From a virus: a stretch of DNA of 38,566 nt. The stretch spans positions 1 through 38,566 of the IMG/VR virus record IMGVR_UViG_3300011116_000739; one strand, written 5' to 3'. Shown here piece by piece: positions 16,499-24,891 of the stretch. Each line of letters begins with the position of its first letter. Position 1 is the stretch's first letter. The notes under the pieces were generated by a model. The model saw nothing but the letters and a program-made list of their open reading frames with translations. It did no database searches and was not told where the DNA came from. A program made the position numbers and the translations under genes.

Positions 16499-18844
16499 TC
16501 ACTTACTTGATGGCTTTTTAGCTGCAGTTTTCTCACGTGACTTAATTTCCATCTCTTTCATCTTCATTTCAGCTGCTTTCATTTCTTTTTCATGATCCAT
16601 TCTCTTATTATCATTAAACTGATTAGCTTGCATTTCCTGCATTTTCAGGTTAGTAGTTGTAGCTAATTTAGTTTGTTCAAGAGAAAGTTTAGCTTGATCT
16701 AAAATAGTATCTGCATTAGGACCTTCATCAATAGCTAAAGCTGTAAGTTCAGTACGTTTAATATCCCACATACCTTTTCTGTCAATTTGTTCCAATACAT
16801 ATTGTTGTTGAAGATGTAAAGCTTCTTGTTTCTTATCTTCTAACTGTATAGCAGCTTGATTTTGACTTTGTTGTTGTGCTTGTTGATATTCTTGTAATTT
16901 CTTTTCAGCAACTTTTAATTTAGTTTTAGCTTCAGCAATTGTATTAACATCTAAAGCATCAACTACAGCAGAAGCTGGAGTACCATTTTGCAACATAGGT
17001 TGAGTCAAAGAATGAATTAATTGTAATCTTTCTTGTTCCCTGTTACTATCAGATACAGCAATACCGTACTCAGTTTCCATGTGAGTAAGTACATCCATAT
17101 CCATATAAATTACCTCAGTAGAATTAGGCATAACAAACGTAGCTGCTTTACCGTTAATCCAAGCTAATTTAGAATAATCTATAATTCCTTCATATTCACG
17201 TTTTCTAAATTCATCAAATTTAGTAAAATACATTTCTGTAATAAGTGACGATTGTAATACAGATCTTTCAACTCCACCTACAGTTTCTGATGATGAAATC
17301 TGACCTTCTCTTTGTTTAGAAATACCACATACTTCATCCCATTCTGATTTAATGAAACCTAAAAGATCAATATACATCTTAATGGTTTGTGATGCTAATT
17401 GTAATCTAGTTTGATGGGTAGCATTCATTTTAACAGTGTCTTTTGAATAATCTACAAACATCATACTTACCTGATCAGCATATAGTAACCATTTATCCAT
17501 GCTCCAACCTTGAGGTTTCCAGTTAATATCAATTAATGCCATATCATCTTTCATTTTAGCCATAGCTAATTTAAGACGATGAAATGTAGCATTATATAAT
17601 ACTTGGAAAGGAATACCTCTTGAAACTAAAGATACACTCTTTGAGTTAATGTTAGACATAATCCTACCATTATAAGGTAACTTACATTTTGATGGATTAT
17701 CTAAACTACCTCTTTGTGTTGGTACAGGACGCATTCTTTTATATAATGCAGTACCTAATTTATAACCTTCCCATACTTCATTAACCCAATACCATTCTAC
17801 TTTTTGCCCTTTTTCTGGAGTATAAGTTTCATCTACTTCTAAAGTTTGAGTCATACCCATTTCGTCTACAAAGTCGACAAAACCGATTTTCTTTCTTGAC
17901 TTCCAAACAACATGCATTACTTCTATTAATCTAGACCATTGTTTAAACCCTACACTTCTATCGTAATAAACGTTAGAGTTAGAATTAATAGCTGGACCTT
18001 GAATAGCTAAAGAATCAATTAATTTAATTTCTTTTTCATCTAGCTCATCATAGAACATGTCAATAACAGTAGACGGATGCATATATTTTCTTCTAACTAC
18101 CCAGTCACCGTCTTCTACAAACTGAACATCTGGGTCTTTATCAAAATCTATATCAAGTGGATTTACTACTTCTACAATAGGTTCGTTATGTTCGATTCCT
18201 TTTAACGTATAAGTTTCTCCTGTAACTAACCAATGGAAAAAAGCTAAGTTATATTTCTCATCTAATTTTTGAGTAGACTTAATATAGTCTATTGCTTTTT
18301 GACCAGCAATAGCTCTTTTATCTCTATAAGTAGCTTCAAATTCTTCTTTAACTTTCTCAGGTACAGGTACTTCTTCTGAAGGTACACCTGTCTGAACACC
18401 TTGAGCATTAAGTTCATTAATAAACATTTGCTCTAAGGTCTGATTAATTCTTTGATTTAATTCTTCGTCTTTTTTTGTAACAACATCATCATTTACTACG
18501 TAAACCATTTCTTTCTTAGGACGTTTAGCATATTCTGATGATAAAAGATCCACTTTAGTATTAATGATAGGATAATTCTGAACATCTGACCAGTCTCCTT
18601 CAATAGGGGTACCAAATGGTTCAGTAATTAATTTATAATCTTCTAAGAAAATATTACCATTATAGTAATCGTAAAGCTTTTTTAATTTAAGCTTCCAAGT
18701 GTTAGTAGTAAAAGTAGACCTAGCTATGTAAGCGTTCATAGTGAACTTTACCATAGCATAGTCATTTCTTATCTTATCTTTATACGATACGTTTTGATTT
18801 GGAATATCAAAAGTCATATCTACTCCTGCTGCTGGATTACTCAT
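16499..18844 (-). CDS. Portal protein
   Basis: 781 residues, beginning MSNPAAGVDMTFDIPNQNVS. It has the usual portal layout: an N-terminal clip/wing region with KLYDYYNGNIFLEDYKLI and PIINTKVDLLSSEYAKRPKK, a middle with beta wings (EYNEPIVEVVNPLDIDFDKD type), HRLKLAMAKMKDDMALIDIN, and a stem/crown with long helices (QTIKMYIDLLGFIKSEWDEV). After about residue 600 it is a Gln/Lys/Glu-rich helical barrel or coiled coil (VAEKKLQEYQQAQQQSQNQA to HEKEMKAAEMKMKEMEIKSR). The segment FGISKQREGQISSSETVGG-like (here VCGISKQREGQISSSET) is a typical crAss-like portal landmark. It lies directly after TerL, so it forms the dodecameric DNA entry channel. Confidence 0.85.
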   Translation of the reverse strand: MSNPAAGVDMTFDIPNQNVSYKDKIRNDYAMVKFTMNAYIARSTFTTNTWKLKLKKLYDYYNGNIFLEDYKLITEPFGTPIEGDWSDVQNYPIINTKVDLLSSEYAKRPKKEMVYVVNDDVVTKKDEELNQRINQTLEQMFINELNAQGVQTGVPSEEVPVPEKVKEEFEATYRDKRAIAGQKAIDYIKSTQKLDEKYNLAFFHWLVTGETYTLKGIEHNEPIVEVVNPLDIDFDKDPDVQFVEDGDWVVRRKYMHPSTVIDMFYDELDEKEIKLIDSLAIQGPAINSNSNVYYDRSVGFKQWSRLIEVMHVVWKSRKKIGFVDFVDEMGMTQTLEVDETYTPEKGQKVEWYWVNEVWEGYKLGTALYKRMRPVPTQRGSLDNPSKCKLPYNGRIMSNINSKSVSLVSRGIPFQVLYNATFHRLKLAMAKMKDDMALIDINWKPQGWSMDKWLLYADQVSMMFVDYSKDTVKMNATHQTRLQLASQTIKMYIDLLGFIKSEWDEVCGISKQREGQISSSETVGGVERSVLQSSLITEMYFTKFDEFRKREYEGIIDYSKLAWINGKAATFVMPNSTEVIYMDMDVLTHMETEYGIAVSDSNREQERLQLIHSLTQPMLQNGTPASAVVDALDVNTIAEAKTKLKVAEKKLQEYQQAQQQSQNQAAIQLEDKKQEALHLQQQYVLEQIDRKGMWDIKRTELTALAIDEGPNADTILDQAKLSLEQTKLATTTNLKMQEMQANQFNDNKRMDHEKEMKAAEMKMKEMEIKSREKTAAKKPSSK

Positions 18845-18867
18845 TAATTTTAATTATTATTGCAAAT

Positions 18868-20943
18868 TTAATGGAACAATTTGTTAATCCCAAACTTTGT
18901 ATCCATCCGAGTAAAGAACTCCTCATCATAAGGTGAGGTTCTTTTTTCTTCTGGAGGTGGCTTTAAGAGAAGTTCTTTCTTATAAAGCATAGCTACAAAC
19001 ATAGCTGAAACCCTATCAAAGTTTCCATCATAACTAAATTTTATCAATTCCTCTAACAAAGGTACGGAATAAATTTTATGTAAATTCAATAATTGTTCTC
19101 CGTCTTCTGTTACTTCCCTTTTTTGTAACAACCAGTCTCTGAGATAACTAGCTGCTTGTTTTTTAGTTTCTATACTAGACATAGATACACCGTAGCTTCT
19201 ACCTAATTTTCGTTTAGGAGAATCATTCATATCGTACACCGTTACCTCTTCTTCTAATCTATGGAATAGTTTATGTATCCTAGCATAAGCTAAAATGTCT
19301 CCATCCCTATCATTTTCAAATACAATCTTAGCATTATAATAATGAGCTAACAAAAACAAATTCTTGTTGTAGTCATCTTGAAGATTAGGTCTTCCTACAT
19401 ATTCGGCCACAATCATGTCGTAAGGTTTTGAAAAGTTATTAACACGTTTGAACACAAAAGTAGCACCTAACGAGTCACGTTTAGTTATCTTCTTATCTTT
19501 ACCTTTATCTATAGCATAAGGGTCAGTAGCTATAAAGTACAGATTATCAGGAGCTACGTCATTAATCTGAAATGGTTGTTGGTAAATAATAACAGCACCT
19601 TCTCCATCAACATCTGGTTTTAATGGAAAGTTATTAATAGGTTTAACGTCATCTCTAGGTTCAAATTTTACTTTACCGTGACTATCTGTAAATAATATTC
19701 CAGGGGTACCCAAATATTGAAGAGCTTTTTGAGATCTAATGTTATTAATCTGTTGGTTTAACTCAGCTTTAGGAAATATATTAGTACCTATCTTAATAAA
19801 AGCCTCTGACGGTTTACGTGGAAATTCAGCTAAATAAGCATCAACCTCATTTGGATTCTTAGATTTACGTTTTAAATTCTCTACTTGTTGTTCAATAAAC
19901 AACTCAGCTTCCGTTGTAGCAGAAATTCCACCTCCAAGTCCAGTTTCCTTAATAAAACCACCCTTAGAATAGTAGTCAGGTAAGAAGTAACCCATTTGAG
20001 TATGCTCCATACCATCATCAAATATATTTTGATACGGCCTAAAGTTGTAAGTTTCAGGGTCATAAAACATTCTTTCAAAATCTACTTGTCCTCCAGTAAA
20101 GTCACCACCAGTACCATATACAAATATCTGTCCTGTAACGTCCACACTTTCCTCTACTGTAGCTCTAGTTACACGGTAAGTAGCCAATAAGTTGTTAAAA
20201 GAACCTGCTTCTTCAAATAGAATTACGTTAGCATCTTTACCCCTTACTACGTCTGGGTTGTTTAAAGCAGTAAATCCCATGATTCTAGATTTAAAACCTT
20301 GGACTATTTCTCTACCGTCAGGAGTTTTTTCTATAAAAGAAGCCATTACTTCTTCGTATCTTCTATTAGTCTGTTGTCTCTGTTTACCAAAGTCAGTGTA
20401 TTTAAGTAAAAAATCCAAGTAATCTACAGCCATACCCATAGTCTCTTTAGTATATTTTTCTTGTTCAGATAATATTAAAGATGTTGATTTCCTAACAAAC
20501 GTATAGTTATAAGCAGCCTTAGCAGCATTCTTAAAAGAATAACCCCTACGTCTTGGCTTAACTATAATCATGTGTTGACCTTCTTCTCTAGCCTTTTCAC
20601 ATTCCGTAAAGTAATACCAATCAGAATCCCAAAAAGCTGGAAACGTAGTTTTCTTTTCTACCTTACGTTTCTTAGATATATTTTCTTTTAAAGCTACAGC
20701 TTCTTTTAATTGTATTTGGCAAAAGTTTAAATAAAAATAATGTTCTCCTGTGATTCTTACACCACCAACAGAGTAACCGTTTTTGCAGTAATATTCTTGT
20801 TCGTCCCAGTATTCTTTCCATTCTAGACTTCCTCTAGGGGCATTAATATAACCGTCAAATCCACGTAAAGCATTGATTTGAAACCGTTTAGATTCAGGAC
20901 TAAACTCTTCTGTGTTTATATGTGATATATCTAAAATAAACAT
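18868..20943 (-). CDS. terL: Terminase large subunit
   Basis: 691 residues. The ATPase domain is recognisable by an adenine-binding region before it, the Walker A-like KPRRRGYSFKNA (about residues 129-140), Walker B NVILFEEAGS (about 239-248) with the catalytic Glu pair, and a coupling motif FVYGTGGDF (about 274-282). The C-terminal RNase H-like nuclease shows LYFIATDPYAIDKG with a first Asp, FENDRDGDILAYARI and the later DRVSAMFVAMLY. This order is that of phage TerL proteins, which pump DNA into the head through the portal, and the portal gene follows 23 bases on. The length and the N-terminal EYWDEQEYYCKNGYSVGGVR match crAss-like TerL. Confidence 0.92.
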   Translation of the reverse strand: MFILDISHINTEEFSPESKRFQINALRGFDGYINAPRGSLEWKEYWDEQEYYCKNGYSVGGVRITGEHYFYLNFCQIQLKEAVALKENISKKRKVEKKTTFPAFWDSDWYYFTECEKAREEGQHMIIVKPRRRGYSFKNAAKAAYNYTFVRKSTSLILSEQEKYTKETMGMAVDYLDFLLKYTDFGKQRQQTNRRYEEVMASFIEKTPDGREIVQGFKSRIMGFTALNNPDVVRGKDANVILFEEAGSFNNLLATYRVTRATVEESVDVTGQIFVYGTGGDFTGGQVDFERMFYDPETYNFRPYQNIFDDGMEHTQMGYFLPDYYSKGGFIKETGLGGGISATTEAELFIEQQVENLKRKSKNPNEVDAYLAEFPRKPSEAFIKIGTNIFPKAELNQQINNIRSQKALQYLGTPGILFTDSHGKVKFEPRDDVKPINNFPLKPDVDGEGAVIIYQQPFQINDVAPDNLYFIATDPYAIDKGKDKKITKRDSLGATFVFKRVNNFSKPYDMIVAEYVGRPNLQDDYNKNLFLLAHYYNAKIVFENDRDGDILAYARIHKLFHRLEEEVTVYDMNDSPKRKLGRSYGVSMSSIETKKQAASYLRDWLLQKREVTEDGEQLLNLHKIYSVPLLEELIKFSYDGNFDRVSAMFVAMLYKKELLLKPPPEEKRTSPYDEEFFTRMDTKFGINKLFH

Positions 20944-21545
20944 TATCTTTCTCTATCTGAAATGTAAACTCCACCTTTAACTCTACTTGCTACTTTAGAT
21001 CTTTCTGATTGTAGCTTTTCATATAACTTTTCTAATTGATCTATGTGAGACGGTATTTCTTTTGATACCTTTAATAATGACGTTAAATCATTAAGCATTA
21101 ATTCTACACCAGAAACAATCTGGCCACGTTTATTATTAATACCTGTTTTATGTTTACCTGCTTTTAAATCTTCTTTTAACTGTTTAGTTATTTCAGATAC
21201 AATATCATTACATTCATGTAACGAATTTAACATAGTATCTACTACGTGTAAAGATGGAGTTTTAATATTATCTTTGTACACCTTAATAGCTTCTTCAATT
21301 AAACTATCTGGTTTCCAGTCTTTTACAACTCCTTCAAATAAATCTTTAATTAATTTACCTTGTCTATCAGACTCGGAATAATTATAATACGGAGAAGACG
21401 GGTTACACATGTGATATATGTAAGCTATCTCTTTAATAGGAACATTTCCTTTTTTACGTTTTGCTATTTTGTTAAAAACTTCAATTGCTAATACCTCTGC
21501 AGGTATCATTATCTCCAAATTCTCTTTTACTTGTAGTACATTCAT
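20943..21545 (-). CDS. Helical protein upstream of TerL (possible terminase partner)
   Basis: 200 residues, almost all helical. It starts MNVLQVKENLEIMIPAEVLA, then has IAKRKKGNVPIKEIAYIYHM, an HTH-like stretch, and heptad-like helices later (VSKEIPSHIDQLEKLYEKLQ). The segment GNVPIKEIAYIYHMCNPSSPYY is reminiscent of crAss proteins encoded just before terL. A small DNA-binding helical protein beside TerL could be the small terminase subunit, but there is no recognisable TerS signature. Its stop coincides with the TerL start (one-base overlap). Confidence 0.55.
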   Translation of the reverse strand: MNVLQVKENLEIMIPAEVLAIEVFNKIAKRKKGNVPIKEIAYIYHMCNPSSPYYNYSESDRQGKLIKDLFEGVVKDWKPDSLIEEAIKVYKDNIKTPSLHVVDTMLNSLHECNDIVSEITKQLKEDLKAGKHKTGINNKRGQIVSGVELMLNDLTSLLKVSKEIPSHIDQLEKLYEKLQSERSKVASRVKGGVYISDRER

Positions 21546-21849
21546 ATTCTTTCGTTATTTCAAATTGATGGAGTAATCCTCCTACTGCATCAACTAATTG
21601 TTCATCTAACCATAGATCTTGGTGACCTGTATGGTATAATAGACAATGAGTCAATTCATGATAGAAGGTATGCTCTACAATACTTTCTTTATATTTTATC
21701 CAGTTCTTTTTAGCTTTATATTTATCAGCTAAAACTATCCTATTCTCGTAATACAAAAATCTACCTAAACATTTGTTTTGATGACAATATTCGTTATCTA
21801 TCTCAACAGATATTTCGTGACCTAAGATATTAAACTGTTTCGGTATCAT
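21481..21849 (-). CDS. Small HExxH metalloprotease-like protein
   Basis: 122 residues. The motif FYHELTHCLLYHTGH contains HELTH, a zinc metalloprotease HExxH site, followed by a second His and DLWLDEQLVDAVGGLLHQFE, in which a downstream Glu/Asp could be the third ligand. The front half (FNILGHEISVEIDNEYCHQN, GRFLYYENRIVLADKY) is a beta sheet leading to the active helix. This matches small IrrE/SprT-like or ImmA-like peptidases commonly carried by phages. It overlaps the next gene (the TerL-proximal helical protein) by 65 bases. Possible roles are capsid maturation or cleavage of a host regulator; neither is shown. Confidence 0.65.
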   Translation of the reverse strand: MIPKQFNILGHEISVEIDNEYCHQNKCLGRFLYYENRIVLADKYKAKKNWIKYKESIVEHTFYHELTHCLLYHTGHQDLWLDEQLVDAVGGLLHQFEITKEYECTTSKREFGDNDTCRGISN

Positions 21850-22117
21850 CTAACAAAGATACAACTTTTTCCACAGGTTCGTTAACTATGAAAGTTCTTG
21901 AATCAAACAGTTCTAATACACTATGATTAGAATTAGACTTTCTAGCTGATATACAATATAATTCGTCTTTAAACACATTGACATTAAAATACATATCCAT
22001 CCATGTAGTATCAACTGTTTCTTCTGGCTCAAGGTTAAGTTCCTTTAATACTGACTTATAAGAATCCATTGAGATTTCTTCAGCCACACACATTACTGGT
22101 AATTTTATAAACTTCAT
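21830..22117 (-). CDS. Hypothetical protein (95 aa)
   Basis: 95 residues, acidic, with alternating strands and one helix (ISMDSYKSVLKELNLEPEET, WMDMYFNVNVFKDELYCISA, VLELFDSRTFIVNEPVEKVV). No signal, membrane segment or known motif. It overlaps the metalloprotease-like gene by 20 bases and has an ATGA overlap with the 71-residue gene, so it belongs to the same operon. Function not recognised. Confidence 0.55.
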   Translation of the reverse strand: MKFIKLPVMCVAEEISMDSYKSVLKELNLEPEETVDTTWMDMYFNVNVFKDELYCISARKSNSNHSVLELFDSRTFIVNEPVEKVVSLLDDTETV

Positions 22118-22329
22118 AATTCTATATTATATTTTTTAATTGTTTTTTCTTTTATTCTTTTAGAAGCTTTAAAAGACTCAGCTGCTTCTTCAAAAGCTGG
22201 TTTAGCTTCCATATTAATTACACCTCTATTATAACAGTATTTGTCATAAATAAAATATGTTACCATATCGTCACTATTATTTTTAACGTATTGTGCTAAA
22301 TAAGCAGGTAGGGTATATTCTGGTTTCAT
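22114..22329 (-). CDS. Hypothetical protein (71 aa)
   Basis: 71 residues, starting MKPEYTLPAYLAQYVKNNSD. It has a helical basic end (AFEEAAESFKASKRIKEKTI). No domain recognised. It sits between the exonuclease and a 95-residue hypothetical, with a 2-base gap and an ATGA overlap. Confidence 0.5.
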   Translation of the reverse strand: MKPEYTLPAYLAQYVKNNSDDMVTYFIYDKYCYNRGVINMEAKPAFEEAAESFKASKRIKEKTIKKYNIEL

Positions 22330-22331
22330 AA

Positions 22332-23099
22332 TTAAACTTTTGCTTTGTTTTCTTTATCGGCCATTAACTTATTATAATGCGTCACAGCTATATTGTAAAA
22401 CTTACTACATTTTTTACATTGTAAAACTTGTTTTTTAACCCCAGCAGCTGATACTCTGGTACCATTTAGTCTAACATCATCACCTCCACATTCAGGGCAT
22501 TCAAGTTTTGTATTTCCCTCAAGTACAGCTCTATGTGTTTTATGTTTAATAAAAGGATTCATTTTTTCAAATACCTTTTGTGTCAACACTACATCCTTTT
22601 TACAATACTTAACCATCTGATTCATAGACTTTTCGTCATTGTTTAACACAATGTTTTTCCAAAGATTATAACCTGTGCTGAGTTTGTTACCGAATCCCAT
22701 AAAGCTAGACATGTAATCTAGTTTATTTGAGTTAAATCTAAAGTATTTTTTGGCTAACTTATAAGTATCAACTGATTGATATTCTGGATATGCAGGTATG
22801 TTATGTTTTAAGCATCTGGTTCTCAGCCATTTAATGTCAAAGTTATCAGAGTTTTGCCCTATAACCTCATCAGCTGAGTTCATAATTTGCATGAATTTTT
22901 CCAATAATTGTTTATCATCCCCTTTATCCCAAGTTAAATATTTAACCTGTTTTTCATGGGCCCATTTATAGCATACACATATTACAGCTCTTTCCTGTAT
23001 TATGTTTTCAGGGGATATGTTTAATTTATACCCTGCTGACCAAAAGAAACCTATATTTGGTGAGGTTTCAATGTCAAAAAATAATCTTTTGAATTCCAT
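22332..23099 (-). CDS. DEDDy 3'-5' exonuclease with C-terminal zinc ribbon
   Basis: Start taken at ATG 23099 (MEFKRLFFDIETSPN); an ATG six codons earlier overlaps the preceding gene. The exonuclease motifs of the DnaQ/PolB-exo type are all present: Exo I FFDIETSPN, Exo II VIGQNSDNFDIKWL, and Exo III YCKKDVVLT with the Tyr-x3-Asp form (DEDDy). After about residue 195 a zinc ribbon follows with CPECGG and CKKCSKF. It would digest single-stranded or 3' overhanging DNA or RNA, perhaps for end processing or recycling. Placed inside the virion operon between an IHF-like gene and terL, it may take part in DNA packaging or be carried in the particle. No polymerase domain is attached. Confidence 0.8.
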   Translation of the reverse strand: MEFKRLFFDIETSPNIGFFWSAGYKLNISPENIIQERAVICVCYKWAHEKQVKYLTWDKGDDKQLLEKFMQIMNSADEVIGQNSDNFDIKWLRTRCLKHNIPAYPEYQSVDTYKLAKKYFRFNSNKLDYMSSFMGFGNKLSTGYNLWKNIVLNNDEKSMNQMVKYCKKDVVLTQKVFEKMNPFIKHKTHRAVLEGNTKLECPECGGDDVRLNGTRVSAAGVKKQVLQCKKCSKFYNIAVTHYNKLMADKENKAKV

Positions 23100-23100
23100 A

Positions 23101-23349
23101 CTACTCTTCAATTTCAAAATTAACTACATCTGCCGAATAAACTTTTCGTTCAGCCGTAGTTAAAGTGTCCAATTGTTGTAAGTAACGTAATAATATATTA
23201 GATGCATGGTGTAAAATAGCTTCTTTAGTAGCTGATTTTTCCATTAAACTTGTAGTATGAATTGAATCTACACATATCTTCATCAATTCAAGTTCTTTTT
23301 CAATTTTCGGTAAAGGTCGTAACCATACCTTTTTTTGATCTGTTATCAT
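23101..23349 (-). CDS. Small helical protein (82 aa)
   Basis: 82 residues, helical (KIEKELELMKICVDSIHTTS, KSATKEAILHHASNILLRYL). The first 17 codons overlap the IHF-like gene; an internal ATG at 23283 would avoid that, leaving a 60-residue protein, and I cannot tell which is used. No known domain. The basic N-terminus KKVWLRPLPK and its position beside a DNA-bending protein and an exonuclease hint at DNA-related work. Confidence 0.5.
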   Translation of the reverse strand: MITDQKKVWLRPLPKIEKELELMKICVDSIHTTSLMEKSATKEAILHHASNILLRYLQQLDTLTTAERKVYSADVVNFEIEE

Positions 23350-23569
23350 ATTGCAATTTATTAACTTTATCTGCTTTTCTTTTATTGAATTTAAAGGTAC
23401 CTATACCTTTTATTTTAATTGATCTTCTTTGATCTGTTTCTTTTTCTGAATCTTCAGCCATAACGTTGGCTGTAAATTTAAATTGTGAATTAAATATATC
23501 TTGAACCTGACTTTGTGTTAAATCATGTTCTAAAGCTAAAGCTGTAATCTTATCTTTTAAAAACTTCAT
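23300..23569 (-). CDS. IHF/HU-like DNA-binding protein
   Basis: 89 residues, about the length of one IHF/HU subunit. An N-terminal helical half (KDKITALALEHDLTQSQVQD, IFNSQFKFTANVMAE) is followed by IKIKGIGTFKFNKRKADKVN, the G-I/F-G-xF strand-turn that leads into the DNA-binding arm in this family, and a basic tail. The Pro of the intercalating arm tip is not visible, as in many divergent phage members. crAss-like phages regularly carry IHF-like genes in the virion block. It likely bends or compacts phage DNA, possibly in packaging. Confidence 0.65.
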   Translation of the reverse strand: MKFLKDKITALALEHDLTQSQVQDIFNSQFKFTANVMAEDSEKETDQRRSIKIKGIGTFKFNKRKADKVNKLQYDNRSKKGMVTTFTEN

Positions 23570-24237
23570 TAGTTTATTTTAGTAATAGTTGTAATAACTG
23601 AAGGTGTAGCAGGAATAGCACCAGCAGCAATATAATTTCTTAACCATACTTGTGTACTACTACATTGCCAATATAATTCATATTGTTCTCCTGATATTGC
23701 ATTAATTAAAAAATTCCAAGCTGCTACAACAAGACCGAAATGTCCACTTTGATTTTTAGGTATTTGTATTAAAGTATTAGTGTTATCTACGTGAGCACCG
23801 TCTTTTACTAACCAAATATTAATGTCATGTTCTGCATTATGTTGATTTTCATATTGAGCTGAAAACTGTAAATTATAAATACCTGTATCAGCTATTGTAA
23901 TTTTAGTACCAGCTTGAAGACTTAAATTTTGTGAAAAATCTACTGTTCCTAAATTCATAGCTTGAGGACTACCAGTAGATTGTTGACTAGTATTGCTATA
24001 AGCTGCTAAATAAGTAGCAGTTAAAGAAGCATCAATTTGATCTATTTGAGCTTGTAATCCTAAATCGGTAGTTTGAAGAATTGCTATTTGAGCATCATAA
24101 TTTGTAGTAGATACAAATGAATTTATAAAATATTGATAATCTACTTTATAAGTACTATTGCCTACACTTACAGGAATATAATTACCTGATTGTAATTGAG
24201 CAGTTTCAGTTAATTCACTAATTTTTTTATTTGCCAT
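23569..24237 (-). CDS. Head-fibre-like protein with C1q/TNF-type sandwich
   Basis: 222 residues. It begins MANKKISELTETAQLQSGNY, a start seen in many phage fibre proteins where a short virion-binding part precedes a stalk. A helical section (AQIAILQTTDLGLQAQIDQI) could trimerise. Residues about 80-222 form a strand-rich jelly-roll like C1q/TNF heads (SLQAGTKITIADTGIYNLQF, HDINIWLVKDGAHVDNTNTL, VVAAWNFLINAISGEQYELY, STQVWLRNYIAAGAIPATPS). It is coupled to the IHF-like gene by a one-base overlap. A trimeric head fibre or capsid spike is most likely. Confidence 0.6.
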   Translation of the reverse strand: MANKKISELTETAQLQSGNYIPVSVGNSTYKVDYQYFINSFVSTTNYDAQIAILQTTDLGLQAQIDQIDASLTATYLAAYSNTSQQSTGSPQAMNLGTVDFSQNLSLQAGTKITIADTGIYNLQFSAQYENQHNAEHDINIWLVKDGAHVDNTNTLIQIPKNQSGHFGLVVAAWNFLINAISGEQYELYWQCSSTQVWLRNYIAAGAIPATPSVITTITKIN

Positions 24238-24239
24238 TT

Positions 24240-24560
24240 TTATAATATTATATATCCGCCATCTTCTAGCAAAATACTACAACCTTGTTCTTGTAATAAA
24301 TGGCTACAGTTCTTAGATGCAGCTTTCCATCTAAGTAAATTCTTTTTAATCTTAGTCTTATAATCTTGTCTGCTAGGTATAACATTACTATACACTAAAT
24401 CTCCACAAGGATTATAAACAAAAAGCCGTAGATAGAAATCATTTCTTCTTACATTAATACTCATGCCATTAACTAAATACCAATCATACGGGGCTTTACA
24501 TAAATCTAAAGTCCAACCTTCGTATTTTAACGCATAATCTACTGTAAAAAGTGTTTCCAT
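24240..24560 (-). CDS. Hypothetical protein (106 aa)
   Basis: 106 residues with aromatic-rich strands (YALKYEGWTLDLCKAPYDWY, FYLRLFVYNPCGDLVYSNVI), a basic helix (TKIKKNLLRWKAASKNCSHL) and a final strand (GCSILLEDGGYIIL). Five Cys residues. No domain recognised. Position next to the head-fibre-like gene suggests a virion or assembly role, but there is no direct sign. Confidence 0.5.
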   Translation of the reverse strand: METLFTVDYALKYEGWTLDLCKAPYDWYLVNGMSINVRRNDFYLRLFVYNPCGDLVYSNVIPSRQDYKTKIKKNLLRWKAASKNCSHLLQEQGCSILLEDGGYIIL

Positions 24561-24579
24561 CTACGGCAAAGATAAGCTT

Positions 24580-24891
24580 TTATTTTATTTTTTCACCTTT
24601 TCTGTAATGCTTTAGGCTATTCTTTAGTACCTTTTGTCTATATTTATATTCAGGATACGTTTCTAATAGCTGTCTTTCATTACTTAATGAGGCAAATAAC
24701 CTAAATCCAGGTTCAATTTCTACAGAATCAGACTCTAACCTTTTTAATTCAAAATCAATTGTAGTGTTTTTGATCAAATCATACTGATCTTTAAATTGTT
24801 CAGGTAACTTTTCAAGTCTTTTTTCTACCATAAGAACAACCTTTTCTTCTGGTGTTAACTCAACTTCTTGATTCTCAGTATTTTCCATCAT
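24580..24891 (-). CDS. Hypothetical charged helical protein (103 aa)
   Basis: 103 residues, starting MMENTENQEVELTPEEKVVL. Highly charged helices (MVEKRLEKLPEQFKDQYDLI) and a basic end (KVLKNSLKHYRKGEKIK). It overlaps the 3' end of the GroES-like gene by 17 bases. No motif recognised; a small adaptor or scaffold is possible. Confidence 0.5.
   Translation of the reverse strand: MMENTENQEVELTPEEKVVLMVEKRLEKLPEQFKDQYDLIKNTTIDFELKRLESDSVEIEPGFRLFASLSNERQLLETYPEYKYRQKVLKNSLKHYRKGEKIK

Noticed and set aside
19881-20422. ORFs on both strands within terL
   Set aside because: They are out-of-frame shadows; the TerL frame is continuous with all motifs.
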